The notes below the pieces were generated by a model, which ran no database searches, was not told the origin of the DNA, and was given only the letters and a program-made list of their open reading frames with translations. A program made the position numbers and the translations under genes. This document shows, one piece after another, positions 1 through 9,626 of a stretch of 64,000 bases of DNA (positions within the stretch are counted from its first letter, which is position 1; each line of letters begins with the position of its first letter). Location: the NCBI GenBank assembly GCA_963724645.1, contig CAVRVJ010000010.1:62001-126000 (forward strand). Direction: 5' to 3'. Origin of the DNA: CAVXSP01 sp963724645. GTDB lineage: Bacteria; Acidobacteriota; Vicinamibacteria; Vicinamibacterales; SCN-69-37.

Positions 1-995
1 GTATCAAGACCGAAGAGGTCGTGGGCGTGCCCGAGCCCGTGTCGCGTGTCGTCAACATGAACCAACTCGGCCGCGCGCTGGTGGAGTACGACGCGCCGCC
101 CGTGTCGGTGCTGTTTGTCTACAACAGCAACCCGGCCACGACGGCGCCTGATCAGAATCGCGTGCTGGAGGGTCTCAAGCGCGACGATCTCTTCACAGTC
201 GTGTTCGAGCAGGTGATGACCGACACCGCACGGTACGCGGATCTCGTCCTGCCGGCGACGACATTTCTCGAGCACTACGACATCGCGAAGGGATATGGCG
301 CTTACCACCTGCAGCTGGTGCAGCCGGTCATCGCGCCGGTCGGCGAGGCGCGCCCCAATCATGAGGTCTTTCGCGAACTGGGCGCCCGGCTCGGCCTCAA
401 CGAAGCCGACGACGAGACTGGAGAAGCCGGCGGACTGATGGACACCGTCTCGCGGATCCCGGACACGCTGGGCGCCGCCATTCTTGAGGGCCGCTCACCC
501 GGCGGTCCGGCTGGGGGCCAGCCGGTCCAGTTCGTGGACGTCGAGCCGAATACATCGGATCGCCGCGTGCACTTGTATCCGATCGAAATCGCCCCGCCCG
601 GGGGACTCTACGCCTATCAGCCGGATCCGGCGACCGAACGGCATCCGCTCAGCTTGATCTCACCGGCAAGCGAACGGACGATCTCTTCGACCCTCGGGGA
701 GCTACGCCCCGGCATCGCAAAGCTGCGGATGCATCCCGCGGACGCCCAGCCGCGATCGATCGGCGAGGGTGACGCGGTCCGGATATTCAATCCCCTCGGT
801 GAAGTCCACTGCGAAGTTTCCGTGACGCCCGAGGTTCGGCCGGGCACCGTATCGCTCCCGAAAGGCCTGTGGACGCGGAGCACATTTAACGGCGCCACGG
901 CGAACGCGCTCGTTCCCGACACCCTCACCGATCTCGGCGGCGGCGCGTGCTTCAACGACGCGCGCGTCGAGGTGGAACTGCTCGCGCGGCATTAG
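1..995 (+). CDS. Molybdopterin-dependent oxidoreductase, C-terminal part
   Basis: The frame is open from the first bases of the window, so the N-terminus and cofactor-binding Fe-S region lie outside. The visible 324 residues hold the family signature around residues 70-95 (ARYADLVLPATTFLEHYDI, the segment that marks the substrate-side molybdopterin domain). The last third is a molybdopterin dinucleotide-binding beta-barrel (MHPADAQPRSIGEGDAVRIF, then SLPKGLW). Such proteins are DMSO-reductase-superfamily enzymes such as formate dehydrogenase-like or thiosulfate/anaerobic reductases. The substrate cannot be told from this part. Family call is confident, function open. Confidence 0.85.
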   Translation, partial: IKTEEVVGVPEPVSRVVNMNQLGRALVEYDAPPVSVLFVYNSNPATTAPDQNRVLEGLKRDDLFTVVFEQVMTDTARYADLVLPATTFLEHYDIAKGYGAYHLQLVQPVIAPVGEARPNHEVFRELGARLGLNEADDETGEAGGLMDTVSRIPDTLGAAILEGRSPGGPAGGQPVQFVDVEPNTSDRRVHLYPIEIAPPGGLYAYQPDPATERHPLSLISPASERTISSTLGELRPGIAKLRMHPADAQPRSIGEGDAVRIFNPLGEVHCEVSVTPEVRPGTVSLPKGLWTRSTFNGATANALVPDTLTDLGGGACFNDARVEVELLARH

Positions 996-1042
996 CCAGG
1001 GCTTCGTGATCTTCATCCCGAGCCTTCCCGTATGATGACGGC

Positions 1043-1603
1043 ATGAATCCTTCCGAGAGCATTCTCTTCAGCGGGGGCGCACCGGGCGCAGAGGCCGAAT
1101 TTGGCGCGTGCGCCGAACGGCATGGCGTCGAAGAGGTGAACTTCACGTTCGAGGGCCACAGGATCACGCGGTCCCGCGGCATTCGCGCACTGAACCACGA
1201 GGAACTGCAGGCCGGCGATGTGAGCCTCGAGTACGTCTCTCGGCTGCTGCACCGCCGATATACCGACGCGCCGACGATTCGGCGAGTGCTCCAGACGCTC
1301 TGGTATCAGGTCAACCACGGGCAGGAGGTATACGTCATCGGCGGCCTGCTCGAGGATGGCACCGTGCGCGGCGGGACGGGCTGGGGTGCCGAGTTCGCCA
1401 AGCTCTGCAACAAGCCGCTCTTCGTCTTCGATCAGGCCCGGAGCGATTGGTTCGAGTGGACCGGATCGGATTGGCGCGCAACCGGCGCCGCGAATCCGCC
1501 GGTCATCACCCACCCGCACTTCACAGGCACGGGCACCCGCCTCCTCGAAGAGAACGGCAGGCACGCCATTGGCGCGCTGTTCGATCGATCGTTCGGCGCC
1601 TGA
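1043..1603 (+). CDS. SLOG-like Rossmann-fold protein
   Basis: An intact 186-residue protein of a conserved but uncharacterised family. The N-terminus has the nucleotide-binding turn FSGGAPGAEAEFG, and a second glycine-rich motif GGTGWGAEFAKLCNKP lies near residue 115, followed by FVFDQ. This arrangement resembles SLOG/LOG-type Rossmann folds that bind nucleotide-like ligands. No catalytic assignment is possible. It stands alone, 47 bp after the oxidoreductase and convergent with the next gene on the opposite strand. Confidence 0.6.
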   Translation: MNPSESILFSGGAPGAEAEFGACAERHGVEEVNFTFEGHRITRSRGIRALNHEELQAGDVSLEYVSRLLHRRYTDAPTIRRVLQTLWYQVNHGQEVYVIGGLLEDGTVRGGTGWGAEFAKLCNKPLFVFDQARSDWFEWTGSDWRATGAANPPVITHPHFTGTGTRLLEENGRHAIGALFDRSFGA

Positions 1604-1613
1604 CGTAAGTTCG

Positions 1614-4600
1614 TCAGAATCCTTCCCGGATCCCGATCTGCCAGCGCCAGCCGTTGTCGTTGCGGTCCAGCGGGCGGGAAGCGGCGACTTCGAGAATCAA
1701 GAGACCGAACACATTGACGCGTGCCGCGCCGCCCACACTGCGCAGCACGTCGCGCGTGCCGCCGGCGAAAACCGGGCGCGTGTTCTTGGTCCAGGTGACG
1801 CCCGCGTCCGCGAAGGCCGCCACTTCAATCGGCAACGGACCGTACTGAAGGTCTCCCCGGAACAGCCCGACGAGCGGGGCCCGCACCTCCGCGTTGGCGA
1901 CCAGCATCCGGCTGCCTGCCAGGTTGTCCGCGACGCTGCATTGGAAGGCCCCGACGACAAATGCGCAGTCGGACGGCGTGATCGACCCCAGGCCATAGCC
2001 ATGCACGAGCTCGGGGTAGCCGGCATACAACTGGATGAGCTGCGGAGCTTCGGCATCGGCGCCGTACCGGCCGTAGTGAATGGCGCGAAACGCGACGGTG
2101 AGCGGCCGCTTCGGCATGAAGTACTGACGCCAGTCGGCGAGCACGGTCTGGTAGTTCAAGGATCCCGCGCTCTGCCCGAGTTGGATCCGATAGCGGCGTC
2201 CGAGAATCGGACCGGTCGCGCCGAAGAGGGACGTATCGTGCACGAGCGCGACCGACGTGTCCGCCAGATACAACGCGCCGTCCGACGCCAGGTGCGTCGT
2301 CGTGTCGCCGAGAAACTGCAGCGTGTCGGCGGAGTAATTGACCGTCTTCGTGTCGTGCGTGAACGTCAAGGCGTGCGCACCGCCGGAGAACTCGACCCGT
2401 AATGCCGGGCTGAGCGGGTACGCGGCGATGCCTGACACACCGCGAACCGTCTGACGGTCGATCCGATCGGAGAGCGTCACGCGATTGGCGCTCGCATCGC
2501 CGGCCGCGGTCACGTAATCGACACGATACGGCGTCTCCTCGAACACCGCGGCCCAATTCCACCGGTGACGCCGATTCATATACGCAATGGCGCCCCCGAA
2601 ATCGGAGAGGTCACCGGCCACCTGGGCGCTGACGCCAAGGGCGCGATCGCCAAGCATGTCGCTGAAGAACGCCGACATCCCGCCACTGACGAACCCGCCG
2701 AACTGGCTGATCCCCGCACTGACGGTCGGCTGCCCGATTGCGTCGAGCGTGAGCTTGTGCGAGTACGGCACGCTCGGCGGACTGGGACTGCTCGCCGGCA
2801 GTCCCCGGCCAACGTCGGCGAGCATCCGTTCGACATCCCCAGGCGCAGCCGTCCGTCCGGGCAAGACGGCCGCCTCGCCGTGTGCCTCGCGCGCGACCGT
2901 GCCGACGACATTCGAAGGGTCGAGCAGATAGACGGCATGCCCGTCGTCCTCGAAGACACTGAACGCCATCCGCCCGGTGGACGCCAGGCTGAAGGCCGGG
3001 CTGGACGCGGTGATGCCGGCGACTCCGGTCACGAAGCACGAGATCTGCAGAATCGGTCCGCCGTCAATGGCCATGCGGTACAGATTGCTGACGCCGTCGG
3101 GCTCGGCGATGAACGTCAGCGTGCGGCCGTCGGCCGACACCTGCGGACTGATTTGTTTGCCCTTGAGAAAGCCCGCGATCGGATCGACGGCACCGGTTGC
3201 CAGATTCAAACGCGCGAGCCGAAGCGGTCCCGGCTCGAGCTTGTCGAGATCCGTCGTAAAGCGCTCGGTGACGAAGACGATCGTTTCTCCGTCAGGCGTG
3301 AATGTCGGCTCGAGATCGGCAAATCTGTCGTTCGTCAGCGCATCGATCCGTCCGGTTTCGAGTGACAGCTTGAACAGATCGATGAACCCACCGCGGCTTC
3401 CACTCAGGACCACCCAGCGTCCGTCCGGCGAAAACGACGGATTGATCGCGTCGTCGAGGCCCGGCAACTCGATTTCGCGCAGGTCGCGTCCGTTTGTGGG
3501 ATCGATCAGCGCCAGTACACACTTTCCGCCCCGGATGGCGGTCAGCGCCAGCGCGCGACCGTCCGGAGTCCAGGCGCCAGCCGAGTTCAGGAACTCCAGG
3601 CTGTCGAAGTGCGGATCGGTCGCCGAACCAATGAGCTTGCGATCGATGCGGCCGGACTCGGCGTCCGCCAGGTAAAGATCGATGGAAAAGCGGTCACGCT
3701 CGGAGAAGAACGCGATCCGCTTGCCATCAGGACTCACCCGCGGCCCGATGTTGAAGCGCCCCGCGCCGCTGGCCTTGCTGATCACGCGCCGCGAGTCGCT
3801 CTCGAGGGAGGGCCGGTTCTCCCCCGCCACCTCAGCCGCCGCGCGAATCGCATGATGCCAGTCGGCAGTCAACTGGTCCGGGGTCGCTCCCCAGCTGCCG
3901 GGCCAGCCCCTCGAGGTCAAACCGCGGATTGGCCGCCGACCGGACCAGCGACGCGACGGCGCGGTCGCCAAACTTGGCGCCGATGAAAGCCCAGAACGAG
4001 TGCCCCCACCGGTACGGGAAAGTACTCGGGCTTTTCCAACTCGCGGATGGTGGGCAGCTTCTCGCGAAGCGCCGCGTCGCGCATCCACATGGCGGTCTGC
4101 GCGTCCACAGGACCGAGCGACAGGTACTCCGCCATCCCTTCGACAAACCACAGCGGGTACTGCAGGATGCCGGGCCCGGCCGAGGCGTTTCCATCGCGCG
4201 GGTCGCTGCCGGTAATGTCGAACTGGAACGCGTGAACCAGCTCGTGGCCGATGACGTGATTGGTGTCCGCGAGCGAGCCGGCCATCGGGAGCACGATGCG
4301 GCGCTTGAGGGCTTCGGTGACGCCGCCCGTGCCTTCGCCGATCAGCCCTTCGACCGCGTTCGTCTGACGGAAATGGCTGGCGGCAGCATAGAGGATGAGC
4401 ACCTGCCGGCCGCGCAACTGGTGATCGAAAAACCTCGAGAGCCGTGTGTACCAGCGCTCCGCCAGCCGCGACGCCATCGCTGCGGCGTCCTTTTCCTCCG
4501 GATAGTAGTAGAGGTCGAAGTGCTCGGTCTGAAGGATCTGAAATGCAAACGTGCGGTACTGCACCTTGTTGCGGCCGAAGTACTGCGCCCCGGCGATGGC

Positions 4601-4654
4601 CGGTGTGGCGGCCAGGACGAGCAAAACCACGACAAGACGTTTCGCGCTTTCCAT
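1614..4654 (-). CDS. Peptidase-MA/TolB-propeller/outer-membrane barrel protein (frameshifted)
   Basis: Reading leftwards from ATG 4654, the product would be about 1010 residues. It has a signal peptide and a gluzincin-like domain with GHELVHAFQ (HExxH type) near residue 130. TolB-type WD40 strands follow (RVSPDGKRIAFFSERD, PSFSPDGRWVVL, PTFTPDGETIVFV), then a C-terminal beta-barrel ending in an aromatic residue (IGIREGF). Two one-base indels near 4005 (CCC for CC) and 3885 (GGGG for GGG) shift the frame, and the homologous sequence resumes after each (YRWGHSFWAFIGAKFG, then LGATPDQLTADW). It is predicted to be exported and inserted in the outer membrane. The role is unknown. It is paralogous to the gene at 30194. 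Confidence 0.75.
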
Positions 4655-4682
4655 CGTTCCGGCTTACAGTTACGATGCAATT

Positions 4683-4976
4683 ATGGCATCAGCAGGCGAT
4701 ATTGGGGGGCGCACCGTGCACTGCGTCAAGCTGCACCGCGACCTGCCGGGACTCGATGCTCCCCCATGGCCGGGCCCGCTCGGCCAGCGCGTCTTCGAGC
4801 ACGTGTCCGCCGAGGCGTGGGAGATGTGGGAAGAGCGCATGAAGATGATTCTCAACGAGTACCGGTTGTTGCCGTTTCAGAAGGAAGCACAGGAACTGAT
4901 CGCGAAACAGATGGAAGAGTTCTTCTTCGGCAGTGAAGCGGCGCTGCCGCCAGGATATGTGCCGGAGAAGCACTGA
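4683..4976 (+). CDS. yggX: Probable Fe(2+)-trafficking protein
   Basis: 97 residues, against about 90 in the family. The start is ATG 4683, giving MASAGDIGGRTVHCVKLHRD. The family hallmarks are all present: the conserved early cysteine in VHCVKL, GPLGQRVFEHVS, AWEMW, NEYRL and QMEEFFFG. YggX proteins protect Fe-S clusters and are thought to handle labile iron under oxidative stress in the cytoplasm. The gene is divergent from the peptidase/TolB gene with only 28 bp between the two starts, so the promoters must overlap. Confidence 0.92.
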   Translation: MASAGDIGGRTVHCVKLHRDLPGLDAPPWPGPLGQRVFEHVSAEAWEMWEERMKMILNEYRLLPFQKEAQELIAKQMEEFFFGSEAALPPGYVPEKH

Positions 4977-5032
4977 AGGCTGCTAGGCCGCACGCTTACG
5001 GCTCAGGCCGTCGAAGACTCACGACCTTCTGG

Positions 5033-5055
5033 GGCCGGGGGCCCGAGGCCCGGCC
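5033..5055 (+). terminator. GC-rich hairpin after yggX
   Basis: Arms GGCCGGG and CCCGGCC flank a 9-nt loop and are followed only by TTT. It lies between yggX and the POT gene on the same strand. It could be a weak terminator or a spacer hairpin. The T-tract is too short for a confident intrinsic terminator. Confidence 0.35.
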
Positions 5056-5075
5056 TTTGGTGAAAGGAAGCCCGT

Positions 5076-6635
5076 TTGGCCACCGCAACCGTCCCCGCCC
5101 AGCATGGCCGAGGCGACATCGCAACCGAGCGATCGTTTTTCGGCCATCCCCGCGGACTATCCACCCTGTTCTTCAGCGAGATGTGGGAGCGCTTCTCGTA
5201 CTACGGGATGCGCGGCTTCCTGATCCTCTACATGACGGCGCCGGTCGCGATGGGCGGGATGGGACTCAACGCGGCGTCGGCCGGGCCTGTCTATGGCATG
5301 TACACCTCGATGGTGTATCTGTCCAATCTGCCGGGCGGCTGGATCGCCGACCGGCTTATCGGCCCACGGCGCGCGGTGCTGATCGGCGGCATCCTGATTG
5401 CGGCGGGTCACTTCACGCTGGCCGTCCAGTCGACGGCGACGTTCTACCTCGGCCTCGCGCTGATCGTGCTCGGCACTGGCCTCCTGAAGCCGAACATCAG
5501 CGTCATGGTCGGGCAGCTCTACGCGGAAAAAGACCCACGACGCGATTCCGGCTTCTCGATTTTCTACATGGGCATCAACACGGGTGCGATGCTCGGAGGG
5601 ATCGTCACCGGGTATCTTGTGCAGGATCCCAGGTTCCGCGCACACCTCACCTCCTGGGGCATGGATCCGAACTCGGCGTGGCATTGGGGATTTGGCGCCG
5701 CGGGGGTCGGCATGACGCTCGGCTTGATTCAATATGTGCTGGGCGCGCGCGCACTCGGCACCGCGGGCCTCGAGGCAGCCAAACCGGAGTCGTCGAGGGC
5801 GGCCGCCCGCATCCGCAGTCAGGCGATTTACGGCGTGGGCGGCGGCCTGCTCGTGCTCGTCCTCCTCGGGATCGCCATTGCGACCGGCGTCCTGCCGATC
5901 AAGATCACGCAGGTCACCGGCGCCTACAGCTACTTGTTGTTGGGCGGCGTCCTCGCGTTCTTTGCCTGGCTGTTTCTCGGCGGCAAGTGGACGCCGGTCG
6001 AACGCCACCGGCTCTACGTCATCTCCGTGTATTTCATCGCGGCCACGCTGTTCTGGTCGGTCTTCGAGCAAGCCGGTTCCACCCTGAATCTCTTCGCGGA
6101 CCGCAGCACGAACAACGTGCTCCCGGGCTATGGGCCGTTCCCCGCCAGCTGGTGGCAGTCGCTCAACTCCCTTTTCATCATCGCGCTGGCGCCGGTTTTT
6201 GCGGGGCTCTGGCTCGTCCTCGACAGGCGCGGCGCCACAACCCCGGCGAAGTTCGCTGTCGGCCTCATCGGTGTGGGCCTCGGCTTCCTCTGCCTAGTGC
6301 CCGGCGCACAGATCGCGGCCACGGGCGCGAAAGTCGGGCTGTCCTGGCTGTTCGTCGTCTACCTGATCCACACGATCGCCGAGCTGTGCCTCAGCCCGGT
6401 CGGGTTGAGCTCAATGACCAAGCTCGCGCCGACGCGCATCGTGAGCCTCATGATGGGCGTGTGGTTCCTCGGCGCCTCCGTCGGCAACTTCCTCGGCGGC
6501 CAGGCTGCCTCGTTCTATGAGTCGATGCCGCTCGACAAACTCCTCGCCACCGTCGCGGTTCTCCCAATCGTCGCGGGCGGCATCATGCTCCTCTTCAGGA
6601 AGCAGCTCACGCGCATGCAAGAAGGGGTGACATAG
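5076..6635 (+). CDS. POT-family proton-dependent oligopeptide transporter
   Basis: An intact 519-residue inner-membrane protein. It starts at TTG 5076 behind the ribosome-binding site GAAAGGAAG. The N-terminus carries the POT signature FSEMWERFSYYGMRG (the ExxERFxYYG proton-coupling motif), followed by GGWIADRLIG and LGTGLLKPNISVMVGQLY. About 14 hydrophobic segments are visible, as in DtpA/YdgR-type di/tripeptide importers. The stop codon directly abuts the ATG of the next gene, so the two may be cotranscribed. Confidence 0.92.
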   Translation: MATATVPAQHGRGDIATERSFFGHPRGLSTLFFSEMWERFSYYGMRGFLILYMTAPVAMGGMGLNAASAGPVYGMYTSMVYLSNLPGGWIADRLIGPRRAVLIGGILIAAGHFTLAVQSTATFYLGLALIVLGTGLLKPNISVMVGQLYAEKDPRRDSGFSIFYMGINTGAMLGGIVTGYLVQDPRFRAHLTSWGMDPNSAWHWGFGAAGVGMTLGLIQYVLGARALGTAGLEAAKPESSRAAARIRSQAIYGVGGGLLVLVLLGIAIATGVLPIKITQVTGAYSYLLLGGVLAFFAWLFLGGKWTPVERHRLYVISVYFIAATLFWSVFEQAGSTLNLFADRSTNNVLPGYGPFPASWWQSLNSLFIIALAPVFAGLWLVLDRRGATTPAKFAVGLIGVGLGFLCLVPGAQIAATGAKVGLSWLFVVYLIHTIAELCLSPVGLSSMTKLAPTRIVSLMMGVWFLGASVGNFLGGQAASFYESMPLDKLLATVAVLPIVAGGIMLLFRKQLTRMQEGVT

Positions 6636-7462
6636 ATGGCCCTCGATGAGTATCGCCGCAAGCGGGACTTAAACAGGTCTCCCGAGCCTGCCGGCGAACC
6701 CGATCGCACGAAGAAGGCCCGCCAGGGGAAACCGCTGTTCTTCTGCGTCCAGAAGCATCTTGCCAGCCATCTGCATTACGACTTCCGGCTCGAACACGAG
6801 GGCGTGCTGCTGTCATGGGCGGTACCGAAGGGGCCGTCGCTGGACCCGAAGACAAAGCGGCTCGCGATGCATGTCGAGGATCATCCGTTCGAGTACGGCA
6901 CGTTCGAAGGCGTCATCCCCGAAGGCTACGGCGCGGGCATCGTGATGCTCTGGGATCGCGGCACGTGGACGCCAGAAATCGACGATGTGGCGAAGGCGCT
7001 TCAGAAGGGCGATCTGAAATTCACACTGGACGGCTACAAACTGAAAGGCTCCTGGGCCCTGATTCGGACGCGCGGCTACGGCGGGAATCGCGGCGACGGC
7101 CGGAGCTGGCTGCTCATCAAACATCGCGACGAGTGGGCGGGTGACGTGGACATCACGACGTTTGCGCCCCTCAGCGTCAAGAGCGGCCAGGATCTTCACG
7201 AGATTCTCGCGGCCGACCATCCGGATATCTGGCAGACCAACCGCCCGGCGGCAGGCGGCGAGACTGGCGCGCTGTTGCGCGAGATCATCGAGAAAGCGGC
7301 GGCGCTGAAACGCGGACGGAGCGAAAACCGCGCGTCTGCCCCGCCGTCAGGCAGGACGAAGGCCGCGAACACACGGCCGCGCGCCGGCAAGGCCGCAACC
7401 AGCCGCCGCGCCAGTGGATCCCGACGAAAGAGCGAGGACGATATGAAGCGGACCGCTATTGA
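6636..7462 (+). CDS. Stand-alone LigD-type 3'-phosphoesterase
   Basis: The first 190 residues match the phosphoesterase domain of bacterial NHEJ ligase LigD: FCVQKHLASHLHYDFRLEHE, LLSWAVPKGPS, HVEDHPFEYGTFEGVIPEG and YGAGIVMLWDRG. The conserved His, Asp and Arg residues for Mn-dependent removal of 3'-phosphate and ribonucleotide ends lie in the first of these. No ligase or polymerase domain is attached. A lysine/arginine-rich tail begins near residue 220. The exact C-terminus is unclear because the frame runs on into the next gene; a TGA at 7460 is available in another frame. Start ATG follows the POT stop without a gap. Confidence 0.85.
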
Positions 7463-7876
7463 CAATGGCGCTGGCCGCGCTCCTCGGCGCCGGCCTGCAT
7501 GGGCAGCAATCGGGCGCGCCGCCGAAGGATTCTCCACCGGCGAAACAGGAAAAGGCGCATCCGCCGCAGTGACTGGCAAATGGGCGATGGCCTTGAACAT
7601 GGCCATGGGTGTGTCAACGCCCCTGCTGACGCTGAAACAGGACGGCGAGAAGATCACCGGCACGTACCAGGGCCGGCTACGGCACCTTTCCGCTCGAAGG
7701 CACGCTGAAGGGCCGCGCGATCGAGTTCTGGCTGACGATGACCGTCGGAGAGCGAGAAGGTCGAGATGTCATTCAAGGGCGAGGTGGCGGCGGACGGCCA
7801 ATCCATGCGGGGCGACGCCGACCTCGGTCAGGCCGGCGACGGAAGCTGGACGGCGACGAGGGAGAAGGAGAAGTAG
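7443..7876 (+). CDS. Small secreted protein, frameshifted, unknown function
   Basis: Piecing the frames together gives about 140 residues: a short hydrophobic signal (MALAALLGAGLHGQ), a proline/lysine linker, then a beta-rich domain. The domain contains GKWAMALNMAMG, LLTLKQDGEKITGTYQGRYG, GTLKGRAIEFWL, MSFKGEVAADGQSMRG and GSWTATREK. The alternating pattern resembles small extracellular lipocalin-like or META-like sheets, but no family was recognised. At least three one-base changes (about 7462, 7571, 7676, 7746) break the frame. It overlaps the end of the phosphoesterase frame. Confidence 0.55.
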
Positions 7877-8013
7877 ACCGCGCTCGCAAGCCTGCAGGCG
7901 AGCAGTTGTCATTCCCGCAACAGGTACCGCTCCGCCAAAACAGCCCAGACCGCTGCGCGCAGCAGCAGACGGTCGTGACGCGCGATCGGTCCGCGCCAGA
8001 ACGCGCCTTCGAC

Positions 8014-8894
8014 TCACCTGCGAGGCCGGAGGATCTGCCCGATCGGCAGCGGCACTTTGTGCTCACGGGCGTAGCGTTCGAGCACCGCGCCATCCGGGGG
8101 GTCGACGTTCACGAGCACGGAATCCACAGGCCGCCCGATGGCCTCGGCTAGTCAGGTCAACGGCATGTCCCGCGGTGAATCCGTCCATCCCTCGGCCTTC
8201 CGTCAGCAGGTTGGCGATGTAGATGACCGGTCCGCGCACGGCCGCCAGCGCTTCGCGGCAGCCCTGCCACCAGGAAGATCGGGAGGAGGCTCGTGAAGAG
8301 GCTGCCGGGACCGATGACGACGGCATCGAGCGAGCGAATGGTTTCGGCGACGGCCGGATGAATCGACACCGGCGGATCGAGCCAGAGGCGATCGACCGAC
8401 CCGCCGCGGGCCTGTCCGGCGTCCACTTCGAATTCGCCGCGCGTCGTCGATCCGTCACTGTATCGGGCGCAGAGCGTGGAACGCTCGATCGTGATCGGCC
8501 ACACGTGTCCCCGGCAGCCCAGCAGCGTCCGCAGCGCGTCGACCGCCGCCAGAAAATCGCCGGTGTACTGTTCCATCATCGACAGCAGCAGATTGCCGCC
8601 GGTGTGTCCTGCGAGGCGCCGCTGATGCTCGAGCATGGGCAGCCGGGTCAGCAGAATCTCGCGGGCTTCTGCCTCGCTGCGCGCAAGCGCCAGCGCGCAT
8701 TTCAGCACATCGCCCGGTGGAAGAACGCCGAGCTCGTCGCGCAGCTGCCCGGATGAGCCGCCGCTGTCGAACATCGTGACGACCGCATGCAGCTCGAGCC
8801 AGGGATTGTTCTTGAGGCCGCCGAGCAGACTGGGAAGTCCGGTGCCGCCACCGAAGCACCCGACCTTCATCACGCGCAAACGCATCGCCGTCAC
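8014..8894 (-). CDS. YvcK/CofD-family protein (gluconeogenesis-factor type, frameshifted)
   Basis: About 293 residues. The N-terminus has VGCFGGGTGLPSLLGGLK, followed by FDSGGSSGQLRDELG and PPGDVLKCALAL, which are the YvcK/CofD phosphate- and nucleotide-binding loops. HTGGNLLLSMMEQ and VVIGPGSLFTSLLPI follow. YvcK proteins bind UDP-sugars and influence cell-wall and carbon metabolism; CofD itself makes coenzyme F420. Frames change near 8262 and 8150. The expected C-terminal strand (VDSVLVNVDPPDG) is present. After the TGA at 8014-8016 the same frame stays open to another TGA at 7909, encoding GPIARHDRLLL-type residues, so the stop may itself be an error. Start codon is GTG 8894 or an internal ATG. 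Confidence 0.75.
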
Positions 8895-8922
8895 ATTGTA
8901 GAGAACTTCCCTCTACAATGTG
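8892..8922. promoter_or_regulatory. Palindromic bidirectional promoter between divergent genes
   Basis: A perfect 12-bp inverted repeat (CACATTGTAGAG, 8892-8903; CTCTACAATGTG, 8911-8922) with a 7-nt centre fills the gap between the two divergent genes. Each arm contains TACAAT, a good -10 hexamer, so both strands carry the same element: plus strand 8914-8919, minus strand 8900-8895. Transcription would start about 7 nt beyond each, at or after the first GTG codons. This implies leaderless mRNAs or slightly later starts. It may also be an operator. Confidence 0.5.
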
Positions 8923-9626
8923 AACGTGACGTCTCCCTTGACGTTGACCACTGCGCTCGAGCGCGGCTTCAGCCGGCTCGCTGCGGACCTTCAGCGGGTG
9001 TTCGGATCGCGATTCGTGGCGTTGGTCGCCTACGAGCAGAGCGCGAGCGTCGCGTTTGCGTCCACGGTGCACGCCGACGATCTGGACGCACTCGGCGCCG
9101 CTCGTCGGATCGTGGCATCACGACGGCCTGGCGACGCCTCTTGTCGTGACGCCCGATGAGTTCCGCCGATCGCTCGACGCCTTCCCGCTCGAGTACCAGG
9201 CCATTCTCGATCGCCACGTGGTCATCGCCGGCACGCCGCCGTTTGCCGGCGACGTCCATCGACACCGAAGACCTGCGGCGCGCCTGCGAGATCCAGGCGC
9301 GCGGGCATCTGATTCATCTGCGTCAGGGCTGGATTCAGGCCGGCGGGCATCAATCGCACCTGATCGACGTGATCGTCCGATCGGCCGCGCCCTTCCGTGC
9401 GCTGCTCTCCAACGTGGCGCGGCTGCACGACGCACCGCACGCGACCGAAACCGACCTCGCCGGGTTTGCCCAGGCTGTGATCGGCATGCCCCCGGATGTG
9501 GTCGCGCGCATCCTCGATCTCGACGTTCATCCCGAGCACGGCCGGAAGGCCGTCTGCGCATGTCGGCGCTATCTGGCGGCGGCGGAGCAGTTGTGGAATT
9601 TCGTCGATAGCTGGCGGCGGTCGTGA
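8920..9626 (+). CDS. Conserved hypothetical protein, nucleotidyltransferase-like N-terminus (frameshifted)
   Basis: The reconstructed protein is about 235 residues: LTTALERGFSRLAADLQRVF, then FVALVAYEQSASVAFASTVH, VVTPDEFRRSLDAFPLEY, IDTEDLRRACEIQARGHLI, LLSNVARLHD and LDVHPEHGRKAVCACRRYLA. The opening half resembles a nucleotidyltransferase-like fold that has lost its catalytic motif; the second half is helical. No function was recognised. Frames change near 9100 and 9250. The stop overlaps the GTG of the next gene (GTGA), indicating cotranscription. Confidence 0.55.
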
